Below are positions 63,665 through 64,000 of a DNA stretch of 64,000 nucleotides, in pieces. The stretch lies in the NCBI GenBank assembly GCA_937931785.1, contig CALHAX010000001.1:33507-97506 (forward strand), given 5' to 3'. This DNA comes from an uncultured Hyphomicrobiaceae bacterium. Lineage in GTDB: Bacteria > Pseudomonadota > Alphaproteobacteria > Rhizobiales > CALHAX01. A model generated the notes under the pieces. That model was not told the DNA's origin. It saw only the letters and a list, made by a program, of their open reading frames with translations, and searched no databases. Position 1 is the stretch's first letter, and each line of letters starts with the position of its first letter. The translations under genes were made by a program, and so were the position numbers.

Positions 63665-63687
63665 AAAGTCTCACGTGAGACTTTTTA
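63665..63687 (+). terminator. Rho-independent terminator of the RpiR gene
   Basis: AAAGTCTCAC (63665-63674) and GTGAGACTTT (63675-63684) are a perfect 10-bp palindrome followed by TT and AACTG. The T-run is built into the stem end (CTTTTT). It lies ten bases after the stop of the RpiR gene. The minus strand also reads AAAAAGT, so it may serve both directions. Confidence 0.75.
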
Positions 63688-63754
63688 ACTGCGAGTTGTT
63701 CGGCTGATGTTCTTCTCGGTTAATTCGTATGGTATTGTTTTATAAGGGTTTTTG

Positions 63755-63830
63755 TGGTGCCGGCAGAGAGACTCGAACTCCCGACCCTCTGATTACAAAT
63801 CAGATGCTCTACCAACTGAGCTATACCGGC
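63755..63830 (-). tRNA. tRNA-Thr (anticodon UGU)
   Basis: Read on the minus strand the acceptor 5' arm GCCGGTA pairs with TGCCGGC, with discriminator A and encoded CCA (63755-63757). D-loop AGCTCAGTTGGTAGAGC, anticodon arm TCTGA-TTTGTAA-TCAGA with anticodon TGT, and T-arm GTTCGAGTC are all present. It decodes ACA and probably other ACN codons. The plus-strand frame reading across it is a known artefact. Confidence 0.97.
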
Positions 63831-64000
63831 ATGCTGGGTTCAACCGCAGCGAGACTGTCCATACAGGCACTGCGTTACGAAACCGTTGCTGCTTCTAGTG
63901 TGCGTTGCGCGCGTGCGCAAGAACGGTTCGATAAAACCCGGGCATAATTCAACGCAACGTTCCAAAGCCCCTTAGGCCACCGCCCGTGACAGGGCGCACT
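63831..64000. other. 170-base stretch beyond the tRNA with no assignable gene
   Basis: It should hold the tRNA-Thr promoter (read leftwards). GCGCGCGTGCGCA near 63908 is locally alternating purine-pyrimidine. I see no complete gene; the short plus frame starting over the tRNA has no ribosome site and is not supported. Confidence 0.4.

Noticed and set aside
63729..63947. Plus-strand frame containing GAGRETRTPDPLITNQMLYQLSYTG
   Set aside because: This is the translation of the antisense of tRNA-Thr, a common false gene call; the region is explained by the tRNA and has no ribosome site.

Overview
The window looks like chromosomal DNA of an alphaproteobacterium, most likely a heterotroph of the Hyphomicrobiales/Rhodobacterales type. 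The evidence is the family mix: an AatA-type aspartate aminotransferase, a single-domain dimethylglycine-dehydrogenase-like flavoprotein, two TRAP transporters, a DUF6481-like protein, and a carnitine dehydrogenase next to a beta-keto acid cleavage enzyme (BKACE). Composition is moderately GC-rich and even. I saw no phage, transposon, integron or CRISPR sequence. This assignment rests on family resemblance judged by eye; no search was run.

Layout. (1) 0-6 kb: aatA and a DAO-fold flavoprotein, a small 2TM protein, a cupin, then a TPP riboswitch driving a thiYZX-type uptake operon for a thiamine precursor. (2) 6-22 kb: mostly housekeeping and single genes: DUF6481-like protein, DEAD-box helicase with a DbpA-like C-terminus, peptidoglycan-binding secreted protein, SulP anion transporter, PhyH-type oxygenase, small unknowns, EamA and MATE transporters, cspA, GNAT, a HisC-like aminotransferase, metY and recO. 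(3) 22-32 kb: a tightly packed minus-strand operon (amidohydrolase, class III aminotransferase, SDR, ureohydrolase, second class III aminotransferase). It is flanked by a 2-hydroxyacid dehydrogenase, a 2-oxo-acid hydratase, a second ureohydrolase and an epoxide hydrolase. I read it as an unassigned pathway for a guanidino or carbamoyl compound. (4) 32-40 kb: a MocR regulator divergent from a TRAP transporter, then an M24 protein lacking the normal metal ligands, an M20 amidohydrolase and a 2OG-Fe(II) oxygenase. (5) 40-48 kb: an operon matching gamma-butyrobetaine/L-carnitine breakdown (CaiD-like hydratase, carnitine dehydrogenase, BKACE, acyl-CoA dehydrogenase, ADP-forming CoA ligase), with a divergent family 5 solute-binding protein. 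(6) 48-56 kb: a MetE-core methyltransferase divergent from a complete oligopeptide-type ABC importer. (7) 56-63.7 kb: an RpiR regulator divergent from an operon of an N-formylglutamate amidohydrolase-like protein, a TRAP transporter, a glutamine-synthetase-like ligase and an aldehyde dehydrogenase. (8) A tRNA-Thr(UGU) closes the window.

How the parts could work together: most of the accessory half imports and strips small nitrogenous compounds. The carnitine operon should yield glycine betaine plus acetoacetyl-CoA. The flavoprotein at the left edge and the MetE-core protein belong to families that act on N-methyl groups or one-carbon units, but their link to carnitine is only an inference from proximity. 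The three strongest candidates for new biochemistry are the 22-32 kb ureohydrolase/aminotransferase operon, the 32-40 kb MocR/TRAP/M24/M20/oxygenase region, and the 56-63 kb glutamine-synthetase-like operon.
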